A stretch of DNA of 64,000 nucleotides from Sphagnum compactum. Its lineage: Eukaryota; Bryophyta; Sphagnopsida; Sphagnales. The stretch lies in contig OZ234496.1 in the NCBI GenBank assembly GCA_965153455.1, forward strand, positions 8,703,863-8,767,862, given 5' to 3'. The notes under the pieces are model-generated. The model was given only the letters and a program-made list of their open reading frames with translations. It made no database searches and was not told the origin of the DNA. A program made the position numbers and the translations under genes. Below, piece after piece: positions 37,701 to 49,165 of this stretch; within the stretch, counting starts at the first letter, position 1, and each line of letters begins with the position of its first letter.

Positions 37701-40700
37701 TTATGCGCCCTCCCCCTGATACTTCACATAGGCTTGGTACATTCCCCACCCTTTTGCCCATCCATCATCTCTGTTTTGAGTGGCCTTGTAAGACTGACCA
37801 CTAAATTGTGTACCATAAGGGATGATCCCATGCATCTGAGAGGATCCACCTACAGATTCCACCTGGACAGGGGGATGTCCATGATGCGGAAGACCAACTG
37901 TCACTCTTTGCTGTGCAGACTCCATAGCAGGCACACAGGGTGCAGTGTACCATGCTGGTGCAGGTCCCAGAGCACCAGAGTCATGAGGAAATGTTGGCTG
38001 CTGCCATGGTGGCAGTTGAGCATACTGCATTCCTCCATTTTGCTCATACATCACCATATTTGGGTGCATGAGAGGATGAAACCCATATGCAGGGGGATAT
38101 GGAGGTGGATATGGGAAGTACATGTATGGTGGTCCCATTTGTGCACCCGATTCATTAGCTGCAAAGGGTGCTGCTTGCCAGCACTGTCCTGGTAGAAAAC
38201 TCTGCTGCTGGTGGGGAAGAAGAAGTGGATACTTAAGTTGAGGGCTCTCCATTGTCACCAGCTGATTATTTTTGCACTTCTTAATGCCATTGTCTTCTAT
38301 GCATTTGGCAGGTAGCTCAGGCACATGTGGCTGCAGTGGAGTCACAGGTGCAGATTCAGGCACCTGCTGCTGGTCCTCCTGTTCTTGTTCTTGTTCTTCC
38401 ACCACATCATTGTTAGCTTCTAGTGTTAAATCAGGACACATTGCCAACTGTCGCTGAACTTCCATCAACCGATGAAGTTCATATACTTGCACTGAAAACA
38501 TTTTCTGTTGCCTGCACAGCAGCAACTTTGCATTGAGCTCTTTCAAAAATGCAATAGAGAAGATTTATAAATCACCAGAGGCTACCACTGAAACAGAACA
38601 TTATGGATGTCTATGAACAAAATACACAAGATGCTAGCATTATTTGCTTACTCTTGGCTTGGATCAACTGACTGTTACTACACATCCAGGCTGAACAATC
38701 ATGACTCTAACAAGCATCCCATGGTACTACTCCAAGCATGAGACAAGGGAGTACCAAATGGAGTTGAAGATCCAGGAATGAAGCATTGAACTACTATTTA
38801 GCCCTCGCAGCTTGATGTTGTCAAAGGGAAAATGCTTTGCTTGACAAACCTTTGGACACATCTATTAAATTGCAGAGAAATCCCCACAACAACAATTTGA
38901 AGGCAATGCTCACAAAGTGTCAGACCATCGCCATCATCCTGAATAGCCATGACAAGTTGCCATGGCTACCCACTGACTTCAACAGCTCCCAATGGTGGGT
39001 GTAGATAAGTATATAATACCCTTTCAACAGGACAAAATGGTCCTAACCTGACCCATGATTCAAAAGTTGTCCTGCTTTTTCAGAGGAACACCAAGAAATG
39101 ATGAAGGAAAAGCAGGGTCTCTCATCCATGTGTTTTGACACAAGGAATGGGGCAATCTGGGAAACCTCACCTGAGAATGGTTTTGCGGACTCTCCAAAAT
39201 TCTTGTTGTCCAATAGCACTCATTACATCAAGAGGAGTAGTATTCTCCACAGGAACATAATCAAGCATTGAGGATTCGGACTCATTGCCACTACAGCCTC
39301 GCCCTACCTGCTCTGACACTTCTCCACTCACATTTTCAGAGGTTCCACTGCTGTAACGATTATGCTCAGATTGCCCTCGCAATCTCTCAGCTTCCTCAGC
39401 TCTGCTGTGAGGAGATGTTAGACTTGGCTGCAATTGCTCTGCTGCATCCCTATCCCTTTCAAGCATATCACTTTCCTGCAAGCTGACATCAAGGTCAGCA
39501 TCTGTCTGATCAATAACCCGCTCTCTCACATCACGATCATCAACTGATGCAGTCACACTGCTTGTGTACCAGGTCAAGCCACAATTCTGCTCACTCAAGC
39601 CTCCATTTTGTTCACTCAAGCATCCAGTTTGCTCACTCAAGCATCCAGTTTGCTCACTCAAGCCTCCAGTTTGCTCAGATGACACATCATCTGAGTTTGT
39701 CACTGCTTTGTGCACTTGGGGCTGATCTGAGCCTCCTGGTGCCTCAGTGTTGAATCTCTTTTCCTTTCCAGAATCCCAGTGTCTCCATGTTGGGCGGTGC
39801 TCCCTTGATGCTGCCTCTTGTGATTGGGGGCCACTTGAAGTAGACCTTTTCTGGCTGCAGCCCTGTGTTGCTGTAGAATATGTGGGCACTGCAAAGTCAT
39901 CATCAAGCTTTCCTTTCTTGCTGGACTTTGGTCCAGGCATTGGTACTGAACTTTCAGCAACCAAAGGCACACGTTGAAGTTCAGTATCCCCATCCACAAC
40001 TGTACTGCTGCTTGTCCCATTCAAAGAAGCCTGACCAGGTCCTGCATGATGCCCCACATTCATAGATGGCATGTATGCAATGGCAGAGCCCATAGGATTC
40101 AAGTAGCAAGGAACATATGAATATCTGCCATCATAAGATCCATCCTGCACCTGCATCTCCACCCCTAGGTTCAATATTCAAAGGAGTTCATACCTAACCA
40201 GCTGCCATCCTGCCTTTTGCAAGCCATAGAAAACTTTGAGACCAATTCACATCAAGGAGTTGGGAAGAATACTACAATCATTGTGGAACAGTGGCATGAG
40301 AGAAGACACTATAGTCACAAATTCTCCAGTTCAGGGGTGCTCAAACCTACCTTCTTTGCAAGTGTCAAGAAACCAGAGCAAAACTTGAATCGCAAAATGG
40401 GCGGCTTCCTCAAAAACCTTCTCATCCAATCTCTTTTAATAGTAAAGAATCAAACCCAGAAACAAAACAGGCAGCCAAAAAGGAAACAAAACTCCTGGTA
40501 TCAAACACAGACGAGTGTAAAACCTCAAACATGTGAACATGCACACACATATGGCTTCAACATCCCCAGCCCCAAATATTGTGAGGTGAGTGACTTGGTT
40601 AGAAAAACAAGCACCATGATGTGTACTTCTTCACCCCACAAGCATCTTCAAGGAAGAAGTCCATGTCAAACACCACACTACCTTCAGAGACAGTACTGAC

Positions 40701-41184
40701 ATCCAGAGAAGTGCAAGGAAATGCATCTTCCAAGTAACATTTGCATGATCATATATATGTTACTGGAAAATTCAAGTGCTCGCATTCTGGAATATAGCAA
40801 TCATAGGGTAGCATCATGGAGCTCAATAGTACCAGCCCAGTTCACAAAAGAAAAAGTAGAGGAAAAGAAGCTTCAGACGCCTGTGGGACGATGCAGGAAG
40901 AGGAAACATATTATTACCTGGGGTGGAAAGCCTGGCACTAGTGCAGGGCTCATGGGAGGGTTGTCAAAGGCGTTCTGTGTAGCGGACAGAGGAGGCACGG
41001 GAGATGAACCGAATCTCTTTACGGGGATAGTAAACTGCTCATACAAAGCCATTTTATTCCGCGGAGGCGCTCTCGGGCCCATTCGTTTCGTGTCTGCTAC
41101 ATGCAACCTGGGAAACAAGGCTGGCCCCGCTTGCTGCTGCTGCTGTTTGCTGCCGTCTACTTTGGCATCTAATGGCGCTTTCAT
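37701..41184 (-). CDS. ELF3: EARLY FLOWERING 3 (ELF3) homologue
   Basis: ELF3 is a nuclear scaffold of the evening complex (with ELF4 and LUX in Arabidopsis) that represses clock and growth genes at night and responds to temperature. Exons derived: 41184-40918, about 40150-39171, and 38511-37701. Phases agree and give 685 codons plus stop, close to the Arabidopsis protein. The N-terminal block [20 protein letters not shown] followed by [12 protein letters not shown] is diagnostic. A second conserved block crosses the exon 2/3 junction: [13 protein letters not shown], then [16 protein letters not shown]. The C-terminus is Pro/Tyr/Gln-rich and prion-like, including [17 protein letters not shown] and LPPWQQPTF. 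The start MKAPLDAK at 41184 is chosen over an ATG 34 codons upstream because family members begin just before the first block. Exon 2 could also start at 40144. Residues about 246-281 are a heptapeptide repeat. Introns of roughly 770 and 660 bases contain no further genes. Confidence 0.95.
39575..39682 (-). repeat. 21-base minisatellite encoding SEQTG-type heptapeptides in ELF3
   Basis: About five tandem units of 21 bases (ctcactcaagcatccagtttg and variants) lie wholly inside ELF3 exon 2. They encode repeats of the type G-C/G-L-S-E-Q-T/N. As the period is a multiple of three, copy-number change would keep the frame. It sits in the poorly conserved, probably disordered middle of the protein. 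Confidence 0.9.
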
Positions 41185-41892
41185 TCTGCTGCTTCTGTTT
41201 TGGCATAAGGGGAAAGAAAAAGGGAAGAAGCTCAAACCTTCCCTTTTATGCCCCAAACCACTGAAATACTCTGAAACAACGTCCACATATGCCTACAGCT
41301 TCTCACCATCCCCTCTTCTTCTTCTTCTTCTTCGTCTTCCTCTTACCCTGCGACTACTCTGGAATTCTTGCTGAAAAAACGTTCTTGTTCGAAAACCTAA
41401 AACATACAAATCCGTCTTTATCTGAAGGCCAAACGAAAAAAAAAAAACACGATAAAGAACGAACCTCCAACATCAACTTTTCCCGGCCAAACACACCAGA
41501 AGCTATTATCCCACCACAGCCTTCCTTCCTCGACAAAGGGGAAGACGTTCGGCACCGCCCGCGACAAGCGACGCACTGCGTTCGCACGCGCGTCCAATTG
41601 CACACCAATGGGAGGTCGACTTGGGGGGCCAAGGGGAACAAACTGGTGCACGGGTATGGGGGTGGTGCCAAGGCAGGTGGCCATTGGGGAAAAGCTACCC
41701 ACTTTTTGGGGCTTGGGAATCAAACGAGGTGTCGTGGGAATGAGGGTCTGGAACAAACCAACCAATCCCTTGTAACTCCTGCCAATATCATTTTGCCCTT
41801 CAATAAGGTCTCCAAAAATGGGTCACTCTTAGAGTAAGTAACTGGATAGGCCCTAAGTATGATTTTATGTTTGGAGTAAATACTTTTGTATA
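41185..41892. other. ELF3 upstream region
   Basis: Probable 5' UTR and promoter of ELF3. It contains a ctt-rich (GAA on the coding strand) microsatellite near 41318-41335. Overlapping open frames on both strands of up to 182 codons carry no family motif. Composition becomes AT-rich after about 41.8 kb. Confidence 0.5.
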
Positions 41893-42660
41893 TTGGGGGA
41901 ACCTCTAAACTTTCAGAACTTTTTGTGATGGGCCAATCAAAGAGGCTCCTTGCTAAAATAAATAAAATAAAAATGAAAAAACACTTTGGGAAACACCCTG
42001 CTAAGTAATTGATATAATTCACACTATACAATTCTACCAAGAGCACATAATAATAAGTAAAGTTAATAAGAGCCAATTGGAGGTTTAGTGTTTGTGGGTT
42101 TTTAGGCCAATAAACCCAATTTAGGTCACACAAAAGATCTGGCCTGGATAGGTGTCCAAAAGGAGTTGTGGGAAGCGTGTCAGACGTCAGATCTAGGTCA
42201 GAGCATGGATGAACCAATTGGAGAAGAGGAAGGCACTAGAGCTAGGTGCCCCCACTTGAGGTCCTACTACTATTATTAAGTCTTGGGGACCCCACCAATT
42301 GAATGAGGGTCCATCAAATGAGGGGGTGATTTGGCCAATGAGACTCCATCCATTCTTGGTGCCTGGATTCTCGCACAAACGACAAGGAGAGTTGGATGAG
42401 TGTTTTTTTAACACTATACTGCTCCCTTTTACCACCTTCCTTCTTTTGTCCCACCACCCTCAATTGTATTTTAAAGGCTAACCAAAAGGTTTCAAATTGT
42501 TGAATGTTTTGTCATGTAGAATTGGATAGCGTGACCCATATGGAAATTAGTTGTAGAGTGCCTTCCAAATTCAGAATTATTTTTTTTGTTTTTTGCAATG
42601 AGCCTCTTTGATTGGCCCATCACAAAAGAATTCTGAAAATTTGGAGGCTGCCCAGGTATA
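41893..42660. mobile_element. Inverted-repeat element bounded by TTTGATTGGCCCATCACA arms
   Basis: The left end (about 41898-41957) reads acctctaaactttcagaact, then tttttgtgatgggccaatca and aagaggctc. The right end (about 42597-42657) is its reverse complement: gagcctctttgattggccca, then tcacaaaagaattctgaaaa and tttggagg. The 640 bases between have no transposase. This fits a non-autonomous DNA transposon or two adjacent inverted copies of one repeat. Confidence 0.65.
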
Positions 42661-42836
42661 AATGTACTCACTGCAACCATAGAAACATATAAGTTCCCAC
42701 TGCACCTACGTTATATAGAGTCCAAGAGCACAAGTTTGAGCAAAGGATATTAGACAAAGTGAGGTGCTATTGGGAACAAGTTGGGAAACACATTGAGAAA
42801 CTTGATGGGAACCCAGTGGGAACCCCATAACCCACC

Positions 42837-42857
42837 CCCCCCCCCCCCCCCTCCCCC
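42837..42857. repeat. Poly-C tract
   Basis: A long, nearly pure run of C interrupted by a single T. It lies in non-coding DNA, like the other C/G homopolymers in this window. Confidence 0.85.
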
Positions 42858-43345
42858 CACCCTCTCTTTGAGCAAATGCTCCCTAAAAGAAAAAAAAAAT
42901 TGGGTCTATTGGATGCATCTACAATCCCTCATTCGTTGAACAAAATTTATATTCTCAATTGTGTTCAATTGCCTTATTTGACCTACTAGGCTAATGGCAA
43001 GGGCATGAATTGTTGGGACGTAGCCTTATACCTATATTGAAATACAATTTGATGAGTTTAGACCAATGTTGTGGGTGTAAGTGCCAATAGTCTTATATAT
43101 GGTGTGTAAGTCATTTGTAAATGTAAATCTTTACACTTACATGCCCATATTTTTACACTTACATGGGGGTAATCTAAATGTTTGTAAAGTTAGTGTTTGT
43201 CAAATATATTTACACTATGCCATGTAAATGTTTTGAGGGAATGTTTTGAAGCATATTAATGTAAGTGTATTGCCTTTAGAGATTATATCTACGTGCAATC
43301 CATATTACTTATTGTGGGTGCAACTCAAAGCTCAATTTTTTCTCA

Positions 43346-43405
43346 CAATAAGCCACTTTGTTTGGCCCTTCACAAAAAAATCATGATATTTTTAATATTT
43401 CCCCA
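43346..43405 (+). repeat. Dispersed copy of the 42597-type repeat
   Basis: gccactttgtttggcccttc followed by acaaaaaaatcatgatattt resembles the right end of the 41893-42660 element, in the same orientation, with several changes. Confidence 0.55.
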
Positions 43406-43718
43406 GTTGAAGCATTTTCTACCAATATGGGATTGTGGTAGTGCTTTTCTTTAGTCACATTACATGTAATCAAAGCCCAAACTTTTGGGCAAAGATGTTG
43501 TTCTAAGGAATATGTTGGATGCAGATTCTTGGGTGGAGTTTGCCCCCACCTCATTGTTTGAGTAGAGTTTCCACTCTAACTTGTTCATCATCATTTTTTG
43601 CTTAGGCTTTTACAAGAGCTTGGGTACATATTGTGCTTCATATTAATTAGTTTAATTAGTTGTGACAAACCTCAAAGCACAAATGTTTTTTAAATTTTTT
43701 ATCTATTTATTTTCTGCA

Positions 43719-43775
43719 ATGGCCACTTTGATTGACCCATCACCAAAAACATTCTAAAATTTTGGGCCTGACCAA
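43719..43775 (+). repeat. Dispersed copy of the 42597-type repeat
   Basis: tggccactttgattgaccca, tcaccaaaaacattctaaaa and ttttgggcctgacc match the right end of the 41893-42660 element in the same orientation. Confidence 0.6.
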
Positions 43776-44953
43776 ATAGAAATGACAAATTTTCATATTG
43801 TTTTACATGGCCATGTAAAATCATATAATTGTATTTGTTTTATACTTGTGTTTCAGTGGTTTTACATGTCATAAAATAAACTTACATAATTTTACACAAC
43901 ATAAAATAGACTTACACAATTTTACACTTGCACAAATTATAAATAAATTTCATTATGACATTTACACTTATATGGAGTGTAAGTCTTAAACCATATACAC
44001 AGACACAAGACTGGTTTAGACTTTAGACCAACACCAATGAATACATACATTTTTATCCATTGACAATTGAGTTTGTCATTGTTTGCTAAACATTTTGCAA
44101 GTGTAGTTTTATTGTTATTTTGTGGTTTTAGCTTTGGTTGGCCACCCAGAACTTAAGTTTTTTCTTTAAGAAATTCATTATTCTCATGTAGGATCATTTT
44201 ATCCCAAACAAAATTCTGTGTCAACTGCCAAAAAGTTTGTAGAATATTGTTAAAACTACAGAAAATTAGCGGAACATATATACTTTCAGTTTGGACACAC
44301 ATTCAACCATTTTTTTTAAAGAAGGGAATTTTCTAGTTTTCCACAATTTTAACAAATACATTTACAACTATAATTTCCTCATGAACTTCTGTGATGGAAT
44401 TTTAAAATACAATAAATCCAAATGAATGTTCAAGTGTAAATGACCAGTATAATGTCATGTGGTGAAGATACTCTAAGTTAGCTCGTATCCCCATCAAATG
44501 GGTAAGGAACCAAAACATGCATAACAAAGACCCAAAAATAATGTCTGGGCAGAAGAAAGTTGTGTCTGGTGCTACTGCCCAGACACATCTTGTTCGGGAA
44601 AATGGGCAGCCAGGGAAAAAAAAAAGAAGCAAGCAATGCTTTTGTACTACCTGCAATAAAGACATCCTGCTGATTTAACAGATTCCCAATGTGAAACGCA
44701 AGGGATGATCATTGTACCTCAAGACACAATAAAAAGACACTCCCATGTGATATGTGTACTTGTTAGGTTTTTTTAATTGTCTAAATTACTTTATGTAATA
44801 GTACTTCAGAAATAGATTTTCATAAATCTCTCACAGTAAAAGTAGATTAGAGGACAATACAATATATTATAGTATATTCGTTCTTATGCAATGGACCAAT
44901 TCTCATGCTGGATTAATCCCGCACTCACCATGGCAATTGGCCTCTTGTCACAG
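43776..44953. other. AT-rich spacer with repeated tttacactta motifs
   Basis: Variants of tttacacttacatgg and its complement recur here and at 43080-43260. No gene recognised. Confidence 0.45.
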
Positions 44954-45515
44954 GAATTGGAATCGGCCAAACCTTGCCCGCTCTCTAGTACTTGGACCAA
45001 AGGCTTGCTAGGAACTGGCATCAGCCAAACATTGTCTAGTCTCTAGTACTTGACGACCAGAGGCTTCTTAGGCCCGCTTTACACTCGGAATCACTTCTGA
45101 AAAAACTTGAGGCCAACTTTGAGCATTTTTTGGCTTGTTGTTTGGCCCCAAGTTACTAATACGTGTTAGAACATTGACTTCAGGATATTAATAAATGCTG
45201 GACCATTGGTGGCCTCAAGGGGTTGCAATTTGGCTTCCCAAATTCAATGGTATCCTTTTTTTCAGCCTTGGGGCCAATACAAGCCATAAAGTTCAGCATT
45301 TATTAGTAACTTGGGGCAGATTGAAAATATTTTTTCTATTATTTCAGCCTTTGACTCTCTTAGTGGGAAGCCCTTGGGGACTGATTTCAACTTTTGCACC
45401 AATAGGAATGCTTGATTTGAGTTGAACATTGGCCTTGGCTCCTGGTGTAAAGTGGGCTTCATAGTAACTGGAATCGGCCAAACCATGCCCACTCTCTAGT
45501 ACTTTGACCAGACTG
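44954..45515. repeat. Three dispersed copies of a 45-base segment
   Basis: A segment reading ggaattggaatcggccaaac, then ttgcccgctctctagtactt ggacca occurs at about 44954. Variants follow at about 45010 (adjacent) and 45465. Between copies 2 and 3, a hairpin pairs ccccaagttactaat (45144) with attagtaacttgggg (45301). Confidence 0.7.
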
Positions 45516-47441
45516 AGTGACTGACATAGTGTATCTCAAGGATAGAGTTGGTGGCTATCTTTTTGGGGGGTGATGCCATCCATGCCCTACCCTAGCCTGT
45601 ACAAGGCCAATTCCAGTGTTTACACGTGCTCCTGGCTAATGCAGCAGGAACAGCAGCAGAAGACGCCATTGGTGCATCAAATCTAATTATATCAGATTTT
45701 CACAGTCGCCATGTTACAGATCTTTTGTGAGTTTTTTATTAGTATTTCTGGTTTATCTTATAGGTATGGTATGTTTAGGCTAAGGGTTAACCTAAAATTA
45801 ACCCTTAAACAACCTCAATTTAGCTAACCCTAGTGGGAAAAAATTTAGGGTTTTCTTCTTCAAGTTTGTGAGGTAGGTGGACTGGCGATCCTTCACAAGA
45901 GGACGAGGGTTTAGCCAAATTTGGGTGAAGGTCAGAGAGAAAAGTTGATTTTTTTATCAGACCCACCCTATATACTGGCGACACACAAAAAACCCTATGG
46001 TCTAAATATGGTGAATTCAACTTCTTCTTTTTTTCTTTTTTTTTTCCCTTCAAAATATGGTAGGCCTTTTTTTCCCCAAAAAATGTTTTTTTGCAAGTGG
46101 CACCTCTCCCTGTTTTTTATAGCCAAGTGGCAAATTTTTGATACCAAAAAAAAAGAGAAACCCCCCACTTTCGGATATTTCCGGTAGTCCCTTACCCCAC
46201 CAAAAAAATTCATTGTGATGAATTTTATTTATTTTCATGACAGAAAATATTTGCTCGAGAAAAATCATTTTTTATCAAATTTTTAAATGATGGAACAAGG
46301 GGAAAAAAAAATTTACCAAAAATTCCTTTTGGGCCATGTGCAGCAGTGATTTATGTTTTTCAATTTTGTGATGTTGCTTCAGTGGCGATCACACATTCGT
46401 ATATTTAGCCAAAGTTTGCAATATTCAAAATAAGAAAGTAGAAAATATTAAGCACCCTTTGGTTATGTAGGCAATTGTGGTGGTTTTTGGGAAATTCTTT
46501 TTAATATAGATTCCTTTTTTTGACGATTTTTTTTTTTCTAAGAAACAGCAAATTTCTGACAGAATACTTTTTTTTTATAAATTATTTTCAACCCAAAAGC
46601 AAATCACTGATGGTGGATGTGGTCATAATCTCTTGCCAAACCAGAGTGCCTGAAGTGAGTGCAAGTGCCAAACATTCGACACTAGTAGCAATAGTAATCA
46701 ACAATAGTTGTGCAGTTATCCTGTAGATATATATATGTGTGTGTGTGTGTGTATGGGTCTGTGTCTATGATATATACACGAAGTATAATGAGAATTCCCA
46801 TGCATGCATACAAATAACAATTCCTTGCTAGACAAGCTTTGAGTGCAAACCTTTTTTTTTCAAAGTTATGATTTAGAGGAGAGTGCTGAAACAAAAAATT
46901 TTGAAATATGATCCCCCTTTCATGGCGCCCTAAATGGCATGTGGACACTAGGAATTATGTGCACTAGGTAACTGGCAAGAGCTACCAGGTTATCTAATGC
47001 AGTTGAGCCACAATGCTTGGTTACCCAACAGCTTGAGCCAGCTACCAGACATAACTGGGTTGTTTAAGGGCATCGATTGCTCCCCCTCCACCAAGCGCAG
47101 TAGAAATCCCTATAGCTAATACCATGTGTCCCCATGAAATTAAGCCACTACAGGTTATGAAAGCTCTGCCACTTGCACACACTCCCACCAACATAGCACA
47201 CACAGGTTATGAGTTATAACCCATGTAGAGCCAACCAATCAAAGTGCAAGGCACCCCTCAACAAACAACTAGTTATGTGTAGGGTAAAGCCCAAAGGGGA
47301 AGGGCAAAGCTAAGTGACAGCCCCAATCCTGTAAAGCCCAGCCCCAAGACACATGAGAAAAATCATCATGGTTTTTTTTTTTTTTAATTTCCATTATACC
47401 CAACCAGATACCCATAGAGTATCATGGGGGGGAAAAAAAAA
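45516..47441. other. Spacer with homopolymers and a (TG)n microsatellite
   Basis: It contains copy B of the dispersed repeat (about 45997-46020), several T- and A-runs and a TA/TG microsatellite at about 46727-46752. No gene recognised. From about 46.95 kb the composition becomes GC-richer. Confidence 0.45.
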
Positions 47442-47743
47442 ATGTTGGCAGCCATTTCAAAAGATGTAATGGCCACTTCCACAAGCATGACACCTATTTT
47501 GAAAAGCTTGCCAGCCTCTCACACTATATAAGGCTACCTACAACTACACTAAAATACAGTATGCATTGTTTTGTATTTATGAGTTGTGTATATAAGTGAA
47601 GTCTTGTAATCAACTTCCCCTTGAGATATTTTCTTTGACTTCATTCATGAGGTGCACAAAAAAGCACTAGAAACCACTGTTTCAACTCTCCACTCAGGCC
47701 TGCTGGCACAGAAACAGAGACAACGCAACCCAAGCCAACAGCA
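47442..47743 (+). mobile_element. Possible solo LTR
   Basis: A segment of about 300 bases starts TGTTGG and ends CCAACA. It contains a TATA-like actatataaggc at about 47523 and a downstream cttgtaatc-type stretch, as in many plant LTRs. No second LTR, primer-binding site or matching 5-base flanks were found. The call is weak. Confidence 0.3.
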
Positions 47744-48368
47744 GCCAAGCTGACACAGCAAAGGCAGCTAGTCCCCCAATGAGGGAGGCCCAACCTGGAA
47801 TAACCAATGGGAAATAGAGGAAGCCTTTTGTGCTTACCCCACCAAAAAGGCAGCTATGCGCCAATCAGAGGTTGTTAAGAGCATTGCAACCAACAGAATG
47901 CCAGGAGGAGCTTTAGTTAGTTCCATGGATACTTTGTTCACTCTTGAAGGATGGTTGTTGAAAAAATCCACCAACTGAGTTAAAAGTACATCGACACAAC
48001 AAACTGTTCAGGCACCTTGCCAGGGCCAGTAGCCTAGCAGTAGTAGTACCCCCTTCAGTAGTGGGGAGACATGATGACTATTGAAACCTGCAAACACCCA
48101 GCACTCACTCACCAGTGCACCAACCACTGGAAACCTGTTATGAAACCTTGGTAAACTGTCCTGTTAACGTCCTACTCTCCCCTTCCCATACCTAGGTAGT
48201 GAAGTAAGTGGCTAGTGTCATAGGTTGGTAGGTGGGGAATGCAAGTGAGTACTATTTAGGTAGGTAATTGGGTGATGCAGTTTGAGGTTACTAGGTATGT
48301 AGATCTATGTGGATGCATAGTAAATAACAACCTCCCAGAAATTTTCTAGCGTATTTGGAGATAGCCTT

Positions 48369-48744
48369 AGAGCATCTCTCACGCTGCTGAGTATGTGACC
48401 CTGAGAAAATCTTTTTCACATCCAAGTTTAGTTATGTACTCTTTTGCAACCCCACCCATAAAACTGAAACCGCGACAGCAAATAGGTGAGGGACTACAAA
48501 AAGCAAACCACCTCGACCAATCATTATGATGGGCCAATCAGAAATACTGAGCAGCAGTTAGATCATATTCATTACACTCTTTTCTGCAGGTGGACAGAGA
48601 TGCTGCGTCTTTTACGAGCCCTTGCAACGTGTCCAATTATGCTGAACCAAAACCAATTTCCTGAGCTAAACCAGCATACGTTGGATTGTCTTCATCCAAT
48701 TGTACTGTGCAGGAACACATACAGTCCCCACTGGAGATGCTCTT
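48369..48744 (+). mobile_element. MITE with AGAGCATCTC ends, copy 1
   Basis: A 376-base element begins agagcatctctcacgctgct and ends cactggagatgctct, giving terminal inverted repeats of about 11 bases. The interior has caagtttagttatgtactct, cagcaaataggtgagggact and gcaggtggacagagatgctg. A long, clearly homologous copy lies in reverse orientation at 60429-60819. There is no coding capacity. It is inserted in the diverged foldback element. Confidence 0.85.
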
Positions 48745-48780
48745 ATAGAGCACAACAATATTTCACCTGCAAAGATGCCA

Positions 48781-48852
48781 GTGCTTTGAAAAGTGAAATG
48801 CCTGTTTGCAAAATGTCTGCAAGTGAGCAGGCATTTCATTTTTCAAAACACC
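48781..48852. repeat. Short hairpin (family H), copy 3
   Basis: gtgctttgaaaagtgaaatg cctg pairs with caggcatttcatttttcaaa acac around a central tgtctgcaagtgag. The stem is about 24 bases with a few mismatches. The closest relative is at 61512. Confidence 0.75.
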
Positions 48853-48973
48853 TGCCTCTCTTTCTTTTTTTCTTTTTGCCTACAATACCCAGGTATTGCA
48901 GGAAAGAAAAAAATTAATAAAAATTTCTGGACCTAGGACTTCCACTGGGTAAATGCCCTTGGAGCAGAAGTAA

Positions 48974-49012
48974 GTAAGCACCCCTTGGCTCCGGCTCAGG
49001 TGGGGTGCTTAC
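48974..49012. repeat. Perfect 11-base hairpin stem
   Basis: gtaagcacccc at 48974-48984 is the exact reverse complement of ggggtgcttac at 49002-49012, with a 17-base loop. It may be part of a small foldback element. Confidence 0.7.
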
Positions 49013-49165
49013 ATCAGGAACAACTTGCTCCTGAGGCATTACCTTACACATAACTAAGCACCCTGGTTAGCAATCGGATAGGATTAAAATTAAAAAAATG
49101 TTTCCTGTCCAGAACACACCATCCATCCTGCATGTTATCTGGTGGCTGCTGGTTCATTCTGGCCA

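Larger units (their letters stand above)
48096..49165. mobile_element. Diverged second copy of the foldback element
   Basis: The left side (about 48096-48330) resembles the left arm at 22231: cagcactcactcaccagtgc, then accaaccactgg, accttggta and ggtaggt-rich sequence. The right side (about 49118-49165) reads accatccatcctgcatg, then ggtggctgctggttcattct ggcca, like the end at 22571-22625. Size is close to that of the 22222-23412 element. Similarity is by eye and patchy. Confidence 0.5.

Noticed and set aside
37656-38195. 179-codon open frame on the plus strand
   Set aside because: Antisense to ELF3 exon 3, whose frame and conservation are clear.
41289-41837. 182-codon open frame on the plus strand upstream of ELF3
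   Set aside because: Low-complexity start, overlaps other open frames on the opposite strand, no motif; more likely promoter DNA.
46727-46752. TA/TG microsatellite as a possible regulatory or Z-DNA element
   Set aside because: Ordinary dinucleotide repeat with no supporting context.
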